From NCBI RefSeq assembly GCF_003254395.2, contig NC_037645.1, positions 7,749,229-7,813,228 on the forward strand: a stretch of 64,000 nt of DNA. Direction: 5' to 3'. A program made the position numbers and the translations under genes. The DNA comes from Apis mellifera. Its lineage: Eukaryota; Arthropoda; Insecta; Hymenoptera; Apidae. The notes beneath the pieces were generated by a model. The model did not search any database, was not told where the DNA came from, and was given only the letters and a program-made list of their open reading frames with translations. Numbering within the stretch: position 1 is the stretch's first letter; the number at the start of each line of letters is the position of its first letter. Below, piece by piece: positions 1 to 13,655 of the stretch.

Positions 1-3000
1 ATAATATTCAATAACGATACTTGTTGGCCTCCTCCTTTAGGATTTAATGCCTCGAAATTTCTCGTTAATATATATTTATAATATTTCTTTTGCATAGGAG
101 ATAATTCGACGCGGACAATGAATTCCGATTTACTTGGCATATTCTATAAATAAAAAAAGAAATTAATATAAATAATATATAAAATCTTTATAAGAATATA
201 TAATAAATACCTTCAGCACATCAGCCTTTAATCTTCTTAACATATGTGGTCCAAGTAATTCATGTAATTTCTTTACTTGTTCTTCTTTCGAAATATCAGC
301 GAATTCATTTTGAAACGCAGCTAAGTCATTAAATTTATCACGACATAGAAAATTCAATAAATGAAACAATTCTTCCAAATTGTTTTGTAAAGGAGTTCCA
401 GTTAATAATAATTTATATGCAATATTGTAAGATGCTAATAATCTAAAAAACTTTGATTGGTTAGATTTAAGCCTATGTGCTTCGTCTACTACTAACACGG
501 CCCAATCTATTGATCCTAAACATGCAGAATCAATTGAAATCAGTTCATAACTTGTAAGGAGTACATTAAATTTAATTTGATTCGATCGAATCTTTGATGC
601 TCGACCTCCACGAACAGCACCCTCTTCAAATGATAATTCATTCTCTCGAATTACAATACGACTATCTTTGTCACCTAAAATTAATATAAAATGTTATAAA
701 ATTTTATTAAACAATAAGAACATTAATGAAATTATTATTAATTATTGATTAAATTCATTTGCATATATTTACCAACATAAGTAACACAATAAAAATCAGG
801 TGCCCAAGTTTCAAATTCACGTTCCCAATTAATAATAGTTGATAGGGGAACAGATACCAAGAATGGTCCTTTACAATGTCCTTCTTTGTACAAAGAATAG
901 AGAAATGTAATAGTTTGAATAGTTTTTCCCAGTCCCATTTCATCTGCTAAAATAGTGTCTATGCCTTGGCCCCATGAATATCTTAACCAATTTAAACCCT
1001 ATGAAATTATGAAATTAAAAAATAAATAATTGGCGTAAATATTGTGATAAAGATATATACTTCTAGCTGATAAGGATGTAATTGCATTCCAGTCTGATCT
1101 AAATATTCTGGCTGCCGTTCGTATTTTTTCTTGAGATCTGTAGTAGGTTTATCAGGTGGAGGAGTATATCTTTTAGGCGTTCTTTCTTCATCATCAATAA
1201 GTTCACGAGTCTTCGATTTCTTGCCTTTACCTGAATATAATAAAAAATATAATTACTTTACAGTTCATAACATTTGATTACAAAAAGAAAAAATGAATTA
1301 ACCGACTCTTCTCACCCTTCTTGCCCTTGCGTGAAGAACTACCATCACAACAATTTGCTGCTCTGAGATCCAAATAATATTCAATAGCCTGTTTTAATCC
1401 AGGAATATCTTCATGCTCATCTTCCCACGTTGCCTGATCATATCCTAATTCTCTCCATTTAACAAGATATGTCGCTCTACCATCTCTTGAAAGTCTATGA
1501 TTGATTACTCTATGTACTACAAGCCATTCTGGACGAACTCCATAACGATAAAATCGTTCTTCTAAATTGTATTCATCTCTATTAGTAGCACCGTCCTGTT
1601 CTTTCAGTCGTTTTACACGAGAATCACTTTCATCCAATGGTTCTTCCAATTTCGGTGGTTCATCCATATCATATTTTCGTGAATAATTTCTAATAATAAT
1701 AAAATTAAAAAAAAATATGAATAAGAAAAATTAAATCTATTGTGTAAATACACACCTAAACATAAGAGGATGGAAAACATCAAGCTGTAATTCTGTAATC
1801 CAATCACAATGCCAATAGGACATATCTGCCCATTTCACAAAGAATTCACGCATTCTACGTTGTTTGGGAGTAGCTTTACTCGTTGAAGGTTCTTCAGAAG
1901 GTGTTTCTGGACAATCTTTCCATCTCCATGTTAAGATCTTCGCAACTATTATAGAAATTATATTAACATAAGAAATTAAATATTAATTAAATATATATAA
2001 TACATAATTTTTTTTTATTTTTAAGATACCTTTTCCACGTATAGGTGGACAAGAACATCTAGGGCACTTCCAATCACCATCAGGAATTTCTGAAAGTGGT
2101 GGATTCAAACAATGTGTATGATAAGCACTAGTACAGCTATCACAACATAGCAATTCACCACCATCTTTACATATTCTACAAAATTCCATATGCTCGTCAT
2201 CATCTTCTGCTGCACCTAAAAAAAAAATTAATAATATAAATTACAATTTGTTTTATTAATCAAATACACATAAGTATGTTGGGAAAGGATAGAAGGTTTA
2301 GGGTTACGGGAAGCTACCTGCAATACCTTCTCCTTCACAGTGAGGACAACTCCATTTTCCTTCAGGGGTTTCTTCTAATTCAGGTTCTAAACATACCAAA
2401 TGATAAGCTCTAGGACATGTGTCACAAAGAATAATTTCTCCACCTTGTTGACATACTTCGCAATAATCCTGATGATCAGTCTATGTAAAAGAAATATAAA
2501 TATAAAAAATATTTTATATATTTCAACAAAAAATATGATCAAAGAGAATATAATTATACCTGAAGACCTTCTTCTCCATCTGGAAACTTTGATGTAGTTT
2601 TTGTTTTCTTCTTCTTTTTAGTTTTATTTCCGATTTTGGTTTTCGCCTTCCTACGAACAGGTGGTTCTGCCGGTGGTTCAATCCCGCTTTCTTCTGTATT
2701 TCCTTTATTTGTCCCATCTGCACCAACAGGTTCTTCTGCATCTGCTAACATCTGCTCAAATTCCATATCTGAATCTCTATCAGTACCAACACCACTACCT
2801 TCTGCTTCTTCATCTGAACTTCCCCGTTTACGTTTTCCAAGTTTGATTTTAAGTGTTGGTACTTTAGAAGCTTTTTTTCCTTTTTTTGCTCTAGATCCTC
2901 GTGATTTTCGTTTTCTATCGCTATCTTCATCATCTTCTTCTTCATCTTCACCTTCCTGGACTGCACTACTACGATTTGCTCTTGCATTTCTACTATCCTC

Positions 3001-4310
3001 ATCTACATTTGCTGATGATACATCTGTATCTGGTTGCGTATGAGGATTTAATTCAGAAAAATCACGCCATTTAGCAGCTACTAACATCATAAGCTTTGAC
3101 ATTGGAACCTAAAAATAAATAATAAAAAACATATTAAAGACAAATAAATTGTTGAAAAAATATAATAATTTTATTAGAAATGAATTTACTTTTGGATTCT
3201 CCTTTGCTAGAAGTGGTCTAACATGTTGTTGAAATAATTTATAGGTAGTTAAATTCTGGAAGTCTGCATCAGTATATTCAATTTGTACATCTGTCAATCC
3301 AAATGTGTTACAGACTTCTTCAATTGTGGGCATTCCAGTTGTAGGTTCTTGGCTAGGTGGAGCTGATGCATTATGACTAGATGATTTCCTGGAAGAAGAC
3401 TTTCTACTTTTTCTATTTCCTGCATAATCACTATCATCTCCAGCTATATCACCAGTTTCACCACCACCTCCAAAATCACTTTCCTAAATATGATGTAAAC
3501 ATTAATATAAATAAAATAATTGTATTTATGAAAATAAAAATAATTACATCTCCAGAATCAGATTTTTTCTTTTTCTTTTTTTTCTTCCCCTTCTTATCTT
3601 CACTACGTGCTTTTCGTTTTTTCCCTTTCTTTTTTTTTCTTTCTTCTGGTTCATAATCATCATCTTCTTCCTACATAAAAAAAAAAATATTTTTTAAATA
3701 ATAGAATATTTTTAACAAACAATCTATGTATCAGATACTAACTAATCTTTGAGATTCCTCTGCATCAGATGAACCATCCACTTGTTGATTAACATTTGAA
3801 ACTTGACCTCCAGTTTCATCTAAATCATCTTCTCCTAAAGTTCAGTATATTAAAAAGATATTTTTATAAAAAATAAAATATAATTATCAATAATCATAAA
3901 AAATATTTCATGCAAGTACAGTATTTATAATATTTTATAATATTTTTTTTTTAATGTAATTTTCAATGTAATTTTTAATGTAATTTAATGTATAATTGAT
4001 ATTAAGCTAAATTTTCACTGGTTATCTCTAACTTATATAAAATCAATATCTGTTTCATTATAATATAGGCTTAAGAATAGTCAATATATGTATGTATATA
4101 TGTATGTATGTATGTATGTATGCATGTATGTATGCATGTATGTATGTATGTATGTATGCATGCATGTATGTATATATGTATGTATATATGTATTCATGTA
4201 TGTATGTATGTATGTATGTATGTATGTATGTATGTATGTATGTATGTATGTATGTATGTATGTATGTATGTATGTATATATGTATGTATGTATATATGTA
4301 TGTATGTATG

Positions 4311-4341
<31 letters not shown>

Positions 4342-6296
4342 ATATGTATGTATATATGTATGTTTGTATGTATGTATATATGTATGCATGCATGCATGCA
4401 TGTATGCATGTATGTATGTATGTATGTATGTATATATTCAATAAAATTAATTATATGAATCAATATTTTATAATTTGCCAATAATATTCTTATTTATTAT
4501 ATATTAAAAATATATTATTTTTTAAAAAAAAAATTCAATAGCATCTTATATAATTTATAATTATATGTATATAAATATTTCACGTCAAACCGTTGAAAAA
4601 ATTTTGTATCATAGTATTACGATAATATGAAAAAGATAAATATTTTGTTATTCGTTTTTTTTAAATTTTATAAATTTAATATATACATATTATAAATTTA
4701 AATTTTTAATAAAAAAATTTCGAAAGAAAATATTTATTAATTATAAAAGTTTTAACATAAAATGCTTAAGAAAATATAAGATAGGGCAACAATTCAAACA
4801 AATGTTATTGGACGAAATGTTGCGACTTGAAATGATGACGGACTGATAATTGCCAAATCGATAGTAATGTTTTATAATAAACTGATTTTTTTATTTCTTC
4901 AGTGCAATCAAAATGATAAAATCAATACAAATATAACATTTCTATAAGAAAATAAATATGCGCACAAATATAAGTATTATTTGAAAATGAACATGAAGCT
5001 TAAGTTAACAATTAAAATACATAAATTATTTTAGATTAATCCACATTCGATGAATGCTTTGTCGTGCGTCCGCCATTTTCTTCGAAAGGGCTCACCACAT
5101 TAAATGTATGTGTCTATATTTTATATTCATAATATTTTTAATTCTAAATTTATTTTTGATCATATAGAAAAAATTGAAAATGAAACTATAATCATGATTT
5201 ATGTCTCAAATTTTTAATAAATCCAGTGAAACATAAGTTTTCTAAAAACTCGCACCGGTTGCTTATATATTGCGATTAATAATGTGTATATAATGGATAC
5301 ATATACAGACATACCAGATGGTCAGAAAACTAATGTATATTGCAAAATTATTAAAAAATTCTACTAAAAATTATAATCGGTATTTTTTCTTTTTAAAAAA
5401 AAAAAATTTCTTTAGAAAGAAATAAAATTTTAAACAAAAATTATCAAAACCGACATATACACAATAAATAAAGTTACTTTACTGTTTTCGCGATTGAAGC
5501 AGATCATAGTGCATCTTTGTGCGATAAAACAACGCAAGCCTTTTAATGCTTCGAATTGAAAACAAGAAAAATCAAATTCAAATAAGCAGGGTTAATTTTA
5601 TGAAGTAAAATTTATTGAAAGATTATTAAATATGAATTATATAAAGAGTGTATTGAAAATAAAACAAAATATCCGATATTAAATAAAAATTCAATTGTTG
5701 AAATTAATATATTAAGTTGTAATGTCATAATCTAGAATGTATATAATTATTGTAAAGGTCTCAATAAAATTGTACTAGAAATTTTGTATTGAAAACTTTG
5801 TAGCTACAAAAATAAAAGAAATTCAAAAAACCATGTGATTTCTATATAACTATTGAATGTAAACAATAACCTATACCTGATTATTTTGTTTTGGATTTAT
5901 ATGATGATTAAATGCATTGCGATTGCAAAAGAATCATTAAATTTCTAAATAAAGTATCGTTAATTGATCATAGCATTATTTGACAATTCAAAGGTTAATT
6001 CTTTCTTTCTTGAGAAAAGAAACAAATTTTAGCAAATAGGAATTTGAACATTTTTTCTGTGACGATTAACCTGCCATTGAATCAAATAAAAACATACAAG
6101 AAATTATAATGAAACGTAGAATAATAAGATAGCGTGTGGAAAACCATAGAAGGATCAATTGACATGGCAGCCATCGTACGAAAAGCGCGCGTCCTGCGTG
6201 TTCGAGGATATAACTTTCCGGTAGCATTCATGATCGAGAGTATCCCTTTTTGCACTTACCCGCGTAGCTCTCGTCTACCTCCTCATCGGATGCCAT
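1..6296 (-). CDS. Mi-2: Mi-2/CHD4-type chromodomain helicase DNA-binding protein (5' part; continues past the left edge)
   Basis: ATP-dependent nucleosome remodeller, the motor of the nuclear NuRD/dMec repressor complexes. I read 13 phase-consistent exons on the minus strand: 6296-6260, 3834-3743, 3670-3548, 3483-3190, 3108-2560, 2480-2318, 2215-2030, 1945-1756, 1689-1316, 1230-1061, 998-773, 674-211 and 143 to the edge. The start is MASDEEVDESYAG, spliced over a 2.4 kb intron to an acidic, then lysine-rich tail. After that come the CHD N-terminal domain (from PTIEEVCNTFG), two PHD fingers (HQDYCEVCQQGGE and MEFCRICKDGGELLCCD), two chromodomains (FFVKWADMSYWHCDW and TYLVKWRELGYDQATWEDE) and the SNF2 motor with Walker A DEMGLGKT and box II VVDEAHRLKS. 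Domain order and sequence fit the Mi-2/CHD3-4-5 subfamily. The helicase C-lobe and C-terminal domains lie outside the window. No frameshift seen. Confidence 0.96.
4085..4437. repeat. (TATG)n tetranucleotide microsatellite, ~350 bp
   Basis: Nearly pure tandem TATG/CATA units with interspersed TATA and GCATGC variants, inside the first intron of Mi-2. It opens long spurious reading frames in several phases on both strands (Tyr-Val-Cys-Met or His-Thr-Tyr-Ile repeats). These are artefacts of the repeat and not genes. Confidence 0.97.
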
Positions 6297-6660
6297 TCTC
6301 TAGTATTGCAACAAACTATACACTCGAAAAACACTGAGCTGAATTTAATCACTCACTAATCAAGATGTTCACTGTAGAAAAACAGTACGGAAATGCGACA
6401 TTAAATGTTTGTACCTCAACGCTCTCCGCGTTTTAGTTTCGGCGTGCCGTCACTTCGTCTTGTACGTGCACCGATGTGCACCTACTGCTGTATGCTTCTT
6501 CTTTCACGCGATTCGTCAGTTCTCCTCATTCCTCCCCACTTATACTGATTTTCTCTCCCCTCGCTTTCCCCTCTTCGTTGTGAGAGTTCGTTTCTTCCCC
6601 TCTTTCTTTTTCCTCGTTTCTCGTTCGCCCCGTTACAGCGTGCTGTAGCTGTATACGAAT
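6297..6660 (-). promoter_or_regulatory. Mi-2 5' UTR and promoter region (GC-richer island)
   Basis: The stretch upstream of the Mi-2 start codon is clearly richer in G+C and CpG than its surroundings (6160-6660) and is followed by long pyrimidine-rich runs (about 6530-6640). In this AT-rich sequence such islands sit at gene starts, so I take it as the Mi-2 5' UTR plus core promoter. The transcription start cannot be placed from sequence alone. Confidence 0.5.
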
Positions 6661-8804
6661 ATATACGAATGATCTTCAGAATCTACCGTATTTATTTTTT
6701 ATATATTCTTTTTCTTTCTATCCTTCCTCTCTTTTTTTTATCTTTTATTATCCGTCTCTATGTTTTTATGATTTTTTAGAATAAATTTTTTAATTTTTGA
6801 AAAAAGATTCCTTTTTCAATAATAATGTATTTCTGTGTACATATATATAATCATTATAACCGGTCTCTTTTGTTTCCTATTTTTTATCCTTATTTTTATT
6901 TTTTTTTATTATTTTAAGATATTTTTATTTAATGCTTTTGAATTTAGTGAATTCAAAATATATCAATTTATATTATAAAAAAAAATTACATTTCAAAAAT
7001 TGTATATTACATTAATAATTATTATTAAATAATATATCATCAATTTTTGATGATTAGTTTTGTATAAGAATTCCACCATATTAGTTCGATATAAATTATA
7101 GCAAATTTTAATAGTATGCGTGTACGGATTTACGGGTATGATTAATGGTCGAGTAGTATATATATATATAATATATACACACACACACACACACACACAT
7201 ACACACATATATGTGCATATATAATGCACTCGTATATCGACCTTTTTGATGGAGACAAGATAATTGAACGCAATTTACATATTATATTATTTTTTTATTT
7301 CGACATGTTCATTTTTAATTTGAAAAATATATCATAATTTGCAAATATTATTGATTTTATACAATTAAACTACTTGTTCATATTAATGCGCTATATAATA
7401 AATCAATTATAAATTAAAATTTAAATTAAAAAATTGATTATTTTTCATCTTAATAGATTTCGAAATATGTTTGTATCCATATATATACTTATAATTTTTC
7501 ATAAAGAATTTTTTTATTTTTTGATATAGAAAAAATAATTTATTTTTTTTGTTTTTATATATATCAAATGAAATAATATAAGTCTAAATTCATCATAATA
7601 AAAATTTGATTTACATTTATATTTTAATAAGAATTAAAATATTATAATAATATTATTTAATAAAATATAATAAACTGGAAATTAACATAGAAAATTATAT
7701 AAGAAAAGAATATTATATTTCACGAATTAGAAATATTATCTAAATCATTAATTTACTATAAATCTCTAAATTGTTTTCAATAAAAAAAATTATTTTTAGT
7801 TTTAAGTAAAACTTTGTTTCATAATAATAATAAAATTATTGAAAAATTATTAAAAAATTTAGTTTTAAAATTAATCAATTTTTCAAGTATTAACAAATTA
7901 CAGCTTTTAGATCACATAGATTGCAGGAATTCTTTATACAATAACATATCACTATATTTGTTTACACCTCTTTATTCATAAATGCCAGAAATATGAATCA
8001 TGTGCACAGAGAACACATTATATATGTTCTGTACAAATATGTATCGTTGTGTAACGTGAATGAAAATTTTATTTATATGTTTCATACGTAAAAATCTATT
8101 TACAGATGTTGTAATACATACAGCTTTTGTATATAAATGAAAAAGTTAGAAGAAAGTACTTTTAATACTCTTACATAAAATAGATTCGTTTTTCTTTCTA
8201 AAATTCATTACATATTTTTCATTATATTAATATTAAAAAACATATATCATGTAAGAAATTATGATTTACAAAAAAATATAGTTTTCAGGAATGGATAGAA
8301 GCAATATAATACTATATGGAATGAATTAGGATCTTTGAATTTTAACAATAATTAATAAAATTAATTACCAATTGATCTAAAGCTATTGTACATATTTGAA
8401 ATATTTAGAATTAAGTATTTGAAATTTTTAAAATTCTTTTTTTAAATAAATCAAATATGATTGAACTTTTTATTTTATATAATTTAATTAATCGCAAACA
8501 AAACTTTGTACTACATTAATTTTTATATATTAATGAAATTTAATTTTTCGTCAAAAATATTTTAATTTGGAATATATGTATATGATAAATCTCTATGCAT
8601 AACTGGACATACATCTGCTCATGATGAATAAAGAAATAGAGAAAAAATTTTTGTCTTTTGTCTAATACAATACAATTAGTTGCAAAATTGTTGATGAATA
8701 TCATCTATGCAATTATTATACAAATCGAAATGGATTTGCAAAGATAAAAAGTTATATGCAATGCTATTGTGTAATCATATATTAAGATGAAATATTTAGA
8801 CTGT
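6661..8804. other. Gene-free AT-rich spacer
   Basis: No exon-like reading frame or RNA gene seen. It separates the Mi-2 promoter from the 3' end of the next minus-strand gene, and its right part (about 8000-8804) probably holds that gene's 3' UTR. It contains a (TA)n-(CA)n microsatellite at 7157-7211. Confidence 0.6.
7157..7211. repeat. (TA)n(CA)n compound microsatellite
   Basis: A TA tract followed directly by about eleven CA units, then a mixed TA/CA tail, in the spacer upstream of Mi-2. Simple-sequence DNA; no other function seen. Confidence 0.9.
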
Positions 8805-9641
8805 TCAACCATAATCAACGCTTAGAGCACTAAGCCCTTTTTTCTTTATAGCTTCTGCTACAGCTCTTTCTAAAAAGTTCTCCTGTTGATCATTTTCATC
8901 TATTTTATCCAAATCCCAATCAAATCTATTATATTCTTCTGCATTTTTTGAATCATTCAATCTCAATGAATTTGTAGATGTAGTAGCTACTGAATTCTCA
9001 AAATTTCCACTATCTGGTTTATGATTAGCTGGATAAAAACAATGCAGATCTGTATATTCATTATTGGTCCAATATCCTGGAGCTTTGTCACTGTAAAAAG
9101 CATTGGATTGAGAAACAAGTTCTGCAGATTGAACTAAACCATGATTACGAATTGCCATCATGACTGCAGTATCCTCCATATCATTTCCTCTGAATAATTG
9201 AAATCTGGATTCCTCTAGAGAATAAGAAGATGATGTTCCCATAATGTAATTTTCTAATACTTTGTTAATAGTATTATCTACATATCCCTTGGCAACTTGA
9301 CAAGCTTGCCATCTTTTTAATTTTTCCCTTGCTTGTTTTTCTACATCATCATATTCAACATTTTCTGTTTCTTGAATTTGTTCCATTTTTTTTCCATTTG
9401 AACTTTTTTCCTACAAAATAATTGCTCAAATGGAATATACATTTTGAAATATTATTATTATTTAATATTTTTTTTTTAGAAGAATAAAATATAAAATTGG
9501 GATTTAAATAATTTATAATATATATTTCGTAATTACCATATCCCAAATAGTTTCGGTAGCTTTGAGTCGTGTACATTGCCGTTTTGGTGGAGCTGGCCTT
9601 TCATGATCATCAGTGTCTGATTCTTCGATGTCGGTCGCCAT
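8805..9641 (-). CDS. Unrecognised acidic protein, 236 aa, with a duplicated AV-x2-AI-x3-GL motif
   Basis: Two exons join in phase: 9641-9537 (35 codons, MATDIEESDTDDHERPAPPK start) and 9410-8805. The exon borders are good (ATG|GTAATT and TTTGTAG|GAA). I do not recognise the family. The N-terminus is acidic, then has a basic patch (PPKRQCTRLK) that could be a nuclear localisation signal. A charged, probably helical stretch follows (VEKQAREKLKRWQACQVAKG, about residues 53-72). Two short similar segments stand out: DTAVMMAIRNHGLVQ (mid-protein) and ERAVAEAIKKKGLSAL (at the C-terminus). There is no signal peptide, membrane segment or Cys/His metal cluster. It is divergent from ABCF3 with 667 bp between start codons. 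That the frame stays open across a good intron supports a real gene; the function is unknown. Confidence 0.85.
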
Positions 9642-10308
9642 TTTCTCTATTTTATACAGGTCTGTATTTTGCTCTTCCTTTAAACAATTTAAATAAAGCT
9701 AAATAAATCTGATAATAATTATTAAACAATTTTGAGGAAAAGACTTTGGTCTACATTACAAAAATTCACATCACTTCCATCAACTTTCTTTGCCATCTTT
9801 CTTTCGAAATAGTGATAAATTTTTATCCTGCATTCTATTGACTTTAAATCATTTCGATTATATGTACTCTTAATAATGCAAATAGACCGCAACATAAAAA
9901 TTGAATATTAATTATAAATAAATATCAAAATTCAATGAAACAAATATTACACACAATCAAATGACAAAAATCGTTTTGACAGCTTCAAAATGGCTACTTT
10001 ACCATTAAATTCTATATACATATCAAATTGAATTTCGAAGAACTTTTATACATTATTAAAACAGAAATGAGATTTTTCGAAATATTATTAAAAAAATCAT
10101 ATATGAATTAAGCATATCGAAAATTTATTTAATGTTAATTAAACTATCTGGATGATCTTTTGACTGTAGTATTGTATTCTAAAATAGCATAAACATGTGT
10201 TTGCAGTGTTCAAAGGAATTTTGACGTCTGGTTCTGTCAAGAATATCGTTTTATAAATCATTTAAAATAAATTCTTTTTAACATTTTTGTTACAACACAT
10301 TAATTGGC
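9642..10308. promoter_or_regulatory. Divergent promoter region between the 236-aa gene and ABCF3
   Basis: 667 bp separate the two start codons on opposite strands, so both 5' UTRs and promoters must lie here. I see no clear TATA box and no GC island. The region is AT-rich throughout. Confidence 0.55.
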
Positions 10309-11040
10309 ATGGCAATCTGTGGAGAATATATTCGTAGTCAATTTCCCACAATAGATGATGATTTGTATCAATATGTGGAAGGTATATTTTAAATAACCTA
10401 ACATTAAAAAATATTTATTATTTAATAATAATTTATAAATGATATATATTTTTTTAAATAATATTTGCATTTATGAAGGTATTTTAGATAGTTCTAAGGA
10501 TGATTTCGAGGATGGAGATGAAGTTTATGAAGCAATAGGAGAAGTATTACATGAGGTTGCAGAAAAAACAGAAAATGAGGTTAGGTCTGTAAACGTGTTC
10601 AAATTTCTCGTTTTTTATATCATCATTTAACATTATCATATGTTCTTATAATAACATTAAATTTTTAATTTATTGATAAATTATTGATAAATTTTTTTAA
10701 CTTGGAATAATATAATTTCTTATAATATATTCATTTTTTAAATAATTTTAAATGTGATTATTAATATATTAATTATAATTTTTTATATGTTTCTAATTTA
10801 TATTTCTTTAATTTTAGGCAAATATGTGTAAAATTATTGGAAATGTTAAAAGGTAATTCAAATGATGAAAATGTTGAAAGGAGAAAAAATGGAGTGAACA
10901 AAGTACTAAATGCTCCAGTACACTTGGGGACTATGGCTGCTACTTTAGAAGCTCAAGTAGAACAAATAAAAAGTATATGGGTTACGACTAGAGATGATGG
11001 CATGGTAAAAATTTATGCTTGAAGATAATTTTTAATAACA

Positions 11041-11076
<36 letters not shown>

Positions 11077-13655
11077 GTATGTAGGATGAAATATATTAAT
11101 ATTTGTAGAATCAATTTTAAAGATAAAAATCCAAAATTTGATATATAAAAATTTTTAATTAAATTTATTAAGTTAAATTATTAAGTTCATTAAATAATTG
11201 AATTTGTGTTATGTGATATGAAAAAAGAATGAAACTATTTTGTTACATTATTATCGCATTCTATTTCTTTCTTTTATTTAATGCAAATATAACTTAAAAA
11301 AATTAATAAATTGTTTATAATTTAATAAATAATCATCTAATTGATCTTTTTGTATATTTTTATATTTATTTTAACTAGAATCTATTCTCTAAAATCAACT
11401 CTTTGTAGAATTTTTCATGAATATATTTTATTAAAAAATATTAAATTAAAAAATTCTTTACAGAAAGTAGATGCTAAAAAATTAGAAAAGGCAGAAGCAA
11501 AATTACAACAAAAACAAGAAAAAAGAAGTAATAATGAATTAAGTGGACGAATTAATATCACAAGTCAAGGTATAGAATCTGCTAGTGCGAGTCAAATGAC
11601 AAGTAAAAAAGATAGTAGAATGGAAACAAAAGGCAATGTAAATAAGATTCAGGATATTAGGATAGAAAATTTTGATATAGCATATGGAGATAGAATATTA
11701 TTGCAAGGAGCTGATTTAACACTTGCATTTGGTAGACGTTATGGCCTTATTGGTAGAAATGGATTGGGTAAAACTACTTTATTAAGAATGATATCTAGGT
11801 ACTAAAATTGTTCTATAATAACACTTCAATTATTAAATATCTTGTTTAATTATTTGTACCATTTCATTCTAATCATTTCAGTAAACAATTAAGAATACCA
11901 TCTCATATAAGAGTTTTACATGTAGAACAAGAAGTCGCTGGAGATAATACTTCTGCACTTGAATCTGTATTAGAATGTGACCAAGAAAGAAGTATGTTAC
12001 TTAGTAAAGAAGCAGAATTACAAGCAATGATAGAAAAAGATGGTGGTAAAACTGGGGATGTATTAGGCGAAGAATTAGCTAAAATATATGAAGCAATGCA
12101 ATTAGCAGAAGTAGACAAAGCACCTGCTAGAGCTAGTGCTATTTTATCAGGACTCGGGTTTTCTGTTGAAAGACAATCGTGGCCAACTAAAGCCTTCTCT
12201 GGTGGCTGGAGAATGAGATTAGCTCTTGCAAGAGCACTATTTTCTAGACCTGATCTTTTGTTACTTGATGAACCTACAAATATGCTTGATATTAAAGCTA
12301 TTTTATGGTTAGAGAAATATTTACAATCATGGCCAACTACTTTACTTGTTGTTTCTCATGACAGAAATTTTTTGGACACGGTATAAATTTCTATATTTTT
12401 TGAAATTATTATTCTAAAATTACATATTTGAAAATTAAATATTTAATAATAGGTTCCCACTGATATATTATATTTACGTGGACAAAAAATTGAAGCATAT
12501 CGAGGTAATTATGAACAATTTTCAAAAACTAAAGGAGAACGTGAAAGAAATCAACAGAGAGAATATGAAGCTCAACAAGCTAAAAGAGCACATGTACAGG
12601 AATTCATTGATCGATTCCGATACAATGCCAATCGTGCTTCTAGTGTACAAAGTAAAATCAAGATGTTAGAAAAATTGTAAGTTTAATAAGTTTAAATAAT
12701 TTAAATAATAAACAAAGTTTTATAAAGTTTTATATTACTTAAAATTTTATTATTTTCAACAGACCAGAACTTAAACCAATGGAAAAGGAAGGCGAAGTAA
12801 CTCTTCGTTTTCCAGATGTTGAACCATTAAGTCCTCCAATATTACAACTTAATGAAGTCTCCTTTAGTTATATTGGAGGAAATGATAATTCATATATATT
12901 CAGTTCTGTGAACTTAACTGCTAGCTTACAATCTCGCATTTGTATCGTAGGAGAAAATGGTGCCGGTAAAACTACTCTTTTAAAAATCATAACAGGTGCA
13001 TTAAGTCCAACACGAGGTACAGTGCATGTTCATAGAAATTTGAAATTTGGATATTTTAGTCAACATCATGTAGATCAACTAGATATGCGCGTATGTCCAG
13101 TTGAATTATTACAAAATCATTTTCCAGGTATGAATTTATTTGAAATTTATATATTATTAATTGAAAATTTATAATTCTATATTCTTTTATACTATTTAAT
13201 TATTTCAGGAAAACCAATTGAAGAATATAGAAGAATGCTTGGAAGTTTTGGAATAAGTGGTAACTTAGCTTTGCAATCTATCAATTCTTTATCTGGAGGA
13301 CAAAAATCTAGAGTAGCATTTGCATTAATGTGTGCTGCTATGCCAAACTTTTTAGTACTTGATGAACCTACAAATCATTTGGATATTGAATCTATTGAAG
13401 CTTTAGGTAAAGCACTAAATGCATGTCAGGTAAAAACTTTTCTTTTTAATTTATTTGTTTCTATTTTCTTATTCATTATATTACAATTTTTTTTAATAAA
13501 TCTTTCAGGCAGGTGTTATATTAGTTTCGCACGATGAAAGATTAATTCGCATGGTATGCACTGAACTTTGGGTATGTGCTGAAGGTTCTGTTCGATGCAT
13601 CGAAGGAGGTTTTGATGAATATCGTAAGATCATTGAAAAGGAACTCGAAATGTAA
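10309..13655 (+). CDS. ABCF3: ATP-binding cassette sub-family F member 3
   Basis: Soluble twin-ATPase ABC protein without membrane segments. The ABCF/GCN20-like class acts in the cytosol on ribosomes or translation control. Exons: 10309-10381, 10479-10584, 10818-11004, 11464-11798, 11882-12380, 12453-12676, 12763-13127, 13209-13429, 13509-13655, giving 718 aa, close to the ~709 aa usual for ABCF3. The N-terminal region (MAICGEYIRSQFPTIDDDLY) is typical of ABCF3 rather than ABCF1/2. Cassette 1 has Walker A GRNGLGKTT, signature SGGWRMRLALARA and Walker B LLLLDEPTNMLD. An arginine/lysine-rich linker leads to cassette 2 with GENGAGKTT, LSGGQKSRVAFAL and FLVLDEPTNHLD, then the SHDE switch. All catalytic motifs are intact. 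The donor of exon 2 (GTTAG|GTCTGT) is the weakest junction but keeps the frame. Confidence 0.95.
11039..11083. repeat. (TA)n microsatellite in ABCF3 intron 3
   Basis: A run of TA units with a few TATG variants, shortly after the exon 3 donor. Simple-sequence DNA. Confidence 0.9.

Noticed and set aside
2636..3043. 135-codon plus-strand frame rich in Ser, Pro and Phe
   Set aside because: It is antisense to an acidic/lysine-rich Mi-2 exon that is phase-consistent and matches a known family.
4058..4484. Six overlapping reading frames of 95-130 codons on both strands
   Set aside because: All are translations of the TATG microsatellite in a Mi-2 intron, with four-residue periodicity and no other content.
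9722..9796. 24-codon minus-strand frame (MAKKVDGSDVNF start) upstream of the unknown gene
   Set aside because: It could be an upstream ORF in the 5' UTR but there is no evidence that it is transcribed; too short to call.
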